This document shows positions 62,631-64,000 of a stretch of DNA of 64,000 nucleotides, piece after piece. The DNA comes from Winogradskyella ursingii. GTDB taxonomy: Bacteria > Bacteroidota > Bacteroidia > Flavobacteriales > Flavobacteriaceae. Each line of letters opens with the position of its first letter. Positions within the stretch are counted from its first letter, which is position 1. A program made the position numbers and the translations under genes. The DNA lies in NCBI RefSeq assembly GCF_013403975.1, contig NZ_JABFDH010000001.1:310001-374000 (forward strand), read 5' to 3'. Under the pieces are notes generated by a model, which saw nothing but the letters and a program-made list of their open reading frames with translations, searched no databases and was not told the DNA's origin.

Positions 62631-64000
62631 TTATAGGTTACCCAATTGATATTGCAGCTCAATGGACTGCTGGTTATATTGATTTATAAACTGTAAATGG
62701 TTTTGTTTTATCCTGATGGCACTGTTGAGAATAGTGATATAGTTCACATAATCTATTTCACCTTCTTTAGATGCCAGTTCTGCCGTAGTAATTTGCTGCT
62801 CGGCCAAAAGCAATGCACCTTCCTGATAGTAATCAAGAGTTTTTTGGGTCTTTTCCAGTGATTTTATGAGCTGCGACACCCTACTTTCGGTCACTGCCTT
62901 TTGTTCGAGGTATTGGTTCTCAGCAACCAATGCATCTGCTTTGGCAGCCTTTACCCTTGCTTTCTGTGGAAAGAACCAAAGCGGTATGCTAATGCCGGCT
63001 TGATAGGTATTGAAACCCGATACATCATCCACAATCTGTCTTCCGTAGGTTAGGTTGAACTTGGGTAGGAACTGTGCTTTTTCCACACCGACATTGGCTT
63101 TGCTTACTTCTGCATTTTGCATAGCATATTGAAGCAAAGGATTATTGGCTGTGGAAGCCGAATCTAAATTGGACAAAAAATCCATCGGTTCATAGTCCAA
63201 ATTCACAGTTTCTATTTCTTGGTCAATGCCCAAATATTGTTTCAATGCCCTTTTTGCGATTTCTATATCATCATAGGCCTGCTGCCTTAAGACTTGAATC
63301 TGCTGATATTCTGAAGAGGCGGCAATAAATTCCAATTTGCCCGTTTCTCCTGTATCGTAACGCAATTCTGCAGCCGTCCTAAAGTTAGCATAAACACTGT
63401 CCAACTGTTCCGCAAAACGCAATTGCGCCTTGTTGTAATTGATGCGGTCATAAGCCTGCATCACATTGCGAATCAATTGCTGTTCGTTGACCGCGTAGAA
63501 CGTTTCGCCCAGTTTAACACGTTCCTTATAGAACTTGGATTTTGAAAAACCTGAAAGTAAATCAATATTTCCTTGCTGTACACCTATGGTAGTTTGTACA
63601 CCGGGAAGGTCATTACCAAATTCTTCCTTTCCTGTAAATACCTGTGTATTTCCCAAATCGAAGCTGGTACCCTTCATCGCCTGTTCACGTTCAATAAAGG
63701 CTTGGCTCTCTTTAAGGGAAGGATAATTTTCCTTGGCCAGAGCGATGGCTTCTTCCAAAGTGAGCACTTGGCTCATCTGGCCGTCCTGTGCATTTGCAGA
63801 AGTTGGGGATAAGAAACCTCCTAAACTCAATAATACCACAACCACGGTTGCACTTTTCTTGACGTAACTTGTATCGCCACCATTGCCTTTACGTTCTTTG
63901 CGAGCTTCCAGCCAATTATATAGTACTGGAACAACGACCAATGTCAAGAAAGTAGCCGATATTAGTCCACCGATTACTACCGTTGCCAGAGGGCGTTGTA
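62631..64000 (-). CDS. CzcA-type RND pump fused to a TolC-like channel (N-terminal part missing)
   Basis: The frame is open through the window end at 64000. The first visible residues are TVVIGGLISATFLTLVVVP and VLYNWLEARKE, the last helix of an HME-RND pump. A linker and one more hydrophobic segment (TVVVVLLSLGGFLSPTSANAQ) follow, then a full TolC/CzcC-type outer-membrane efflux domain (LTLEEAIALAKENYPSLKE ... QLIKSLEKTQKTLDYYQEG). The TTG at 63947 is an internal codon. The fused form occurs in Bacteroidota. It would place pump and channel in one polypeptide; the second hydrophobic segment may be a processed signal that separates them. Confidence 0.85.
   Translation of the reverse strand, partial: QRPLATVVIGGLISATFLTLVVVPVLYNWLEARKERKGNGGDTSYVKKSATVVVVLLSLGGFLSPTSANAQDGQMSQVLTLEEAIALAKENYPSLKESQAFIEREQAMKGTSFDLGNTQVFTGKEEFGNDLPGVQTTIGVQQGNIDLLSGFSKSKFYKERVKLGETFYAVNEQQLIRNVMQAYDRINYNKAQLRFAEQLDSVYANFRTAAELRYDTGETGKLEFIAASSEYQQIQVLRQQAYDDIEIAKRALKQYLGIDQEIETVNLDYEPMDFLSNLDSASTANNPLLQYAMQNAEVSKANVGVEKAQFLPKFNLTYGRQIVDDVSGFNTYQAGISIPLWFFPQKARVKAAKADALVAENQYLEQKAVTESRVSQLIKSLEKTQKTLDYYQEGALLLAEQQITTAELASKEGEIDYVNYITILNSAIRIKQNHLQFINQYNQQSIELQYQLGNL

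Noticed and set aside
1..64000. tRNA or rRNA gene as an attachment site, and an integrase gene
   Set aside because: I looked for tRNA-like arms, rRNA blocks and a tyrosine-recombinase R-H-x-x-R pattern and saw none; the element's ends are probably outside the window.

Overview
The window is AT-rich and looks like DNA of a Bacteroidota, most likely a member of the Flavobacteriaceae. The evidence is the Bacteroides-type conjugation genes (TraE to TraN, RteC, the Bacteroidetes mobilisation trio), promoters of the TTG / TAnnTTTG kind, and a secreted peptidase with a type IX secretion tail. No rRNA, tRNA, CRISPR array or integrase was seen, so neither end of the mobile element can be placed.

Layout. 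(1) 1-4.5 kb: the end of a metal-efflux RND operon (adaptor plus CusA/CzcA-type pump). (2) 4.5-15.4 kb: an accessory zone cut into cassettes by four same-direction copies of a non-coding repeat. The cassettes hold a Crp-type regulator with a broken MFS-rhodanese fusion; a PD-(D/E)XK nuclease pair; an AbiE toxin-antitoxin operon that continues into three unknown genes, the last a UPF0489 protein; and a DUF932 gene. (3) 15.9-20.4 kb: the mobilisation region, with ssb, small conserved genes, a candidate oriT, a MobA/BfmA-like accessory protein, a DUF5712 relaxase and a coupling ATPase. (4) 20.5-22.9 kb: an Mrr-like endonuclease gene facing an orphan adenine/cytosine-N4 methyltransferase gene. (5) 23-31 kb: the transfer operon traE-F-G-I-J-K-M-N on the minus strand, and a cell-wall amidase on the plus strand. 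(6) 31.2-42.7 kb: a DNA phosphorothioation defence island. SspB, SspC, SspD and a convergent SspA-type desulfurase are combined with two different GHKL ATPases and a GIY-YIG nuclease. (7) 42.8-45.7 kb: a DnaC-like ATPase, a replication-like protein, an excisionase-like HTH protein and RteC. (8) 45.8-64 kb: a metal-homeostasis island with a Zn/Cd-type P1B-ATPase, a P1B-4-type ATPase, a CDF transporter, a CaCA exchanger, two Fur-family regulators, three SpoIIAA-like paralogues, a PII-like protein, an RND adaptor and the end of a CzcA pump fused to a TolC-like channel.

How it fits together. Regions 3, 5 and 7 are the backbone of an integrative conjugative element of the Bacteroidetes type. Region 6 sits inside that backbone as cargo, and regions 1-2 and 8 are further cargo or flanking island.

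The most interesting part is region 6. The sulfur-insertion genes (desulfurase, PP-loop sulfurtransferase with Fe-S cysteines, large ATPase, DUF4007 nickase) are tightly coupled by 8-11 base overlaps. No SspE-type (DUF262) effector gene is present. The presumed effector is instead built from two GHKL ATPases and a small GIY-YIG nuclease. It may be the published SspFGH type or a new effector type, and a direct comparison would decide this.
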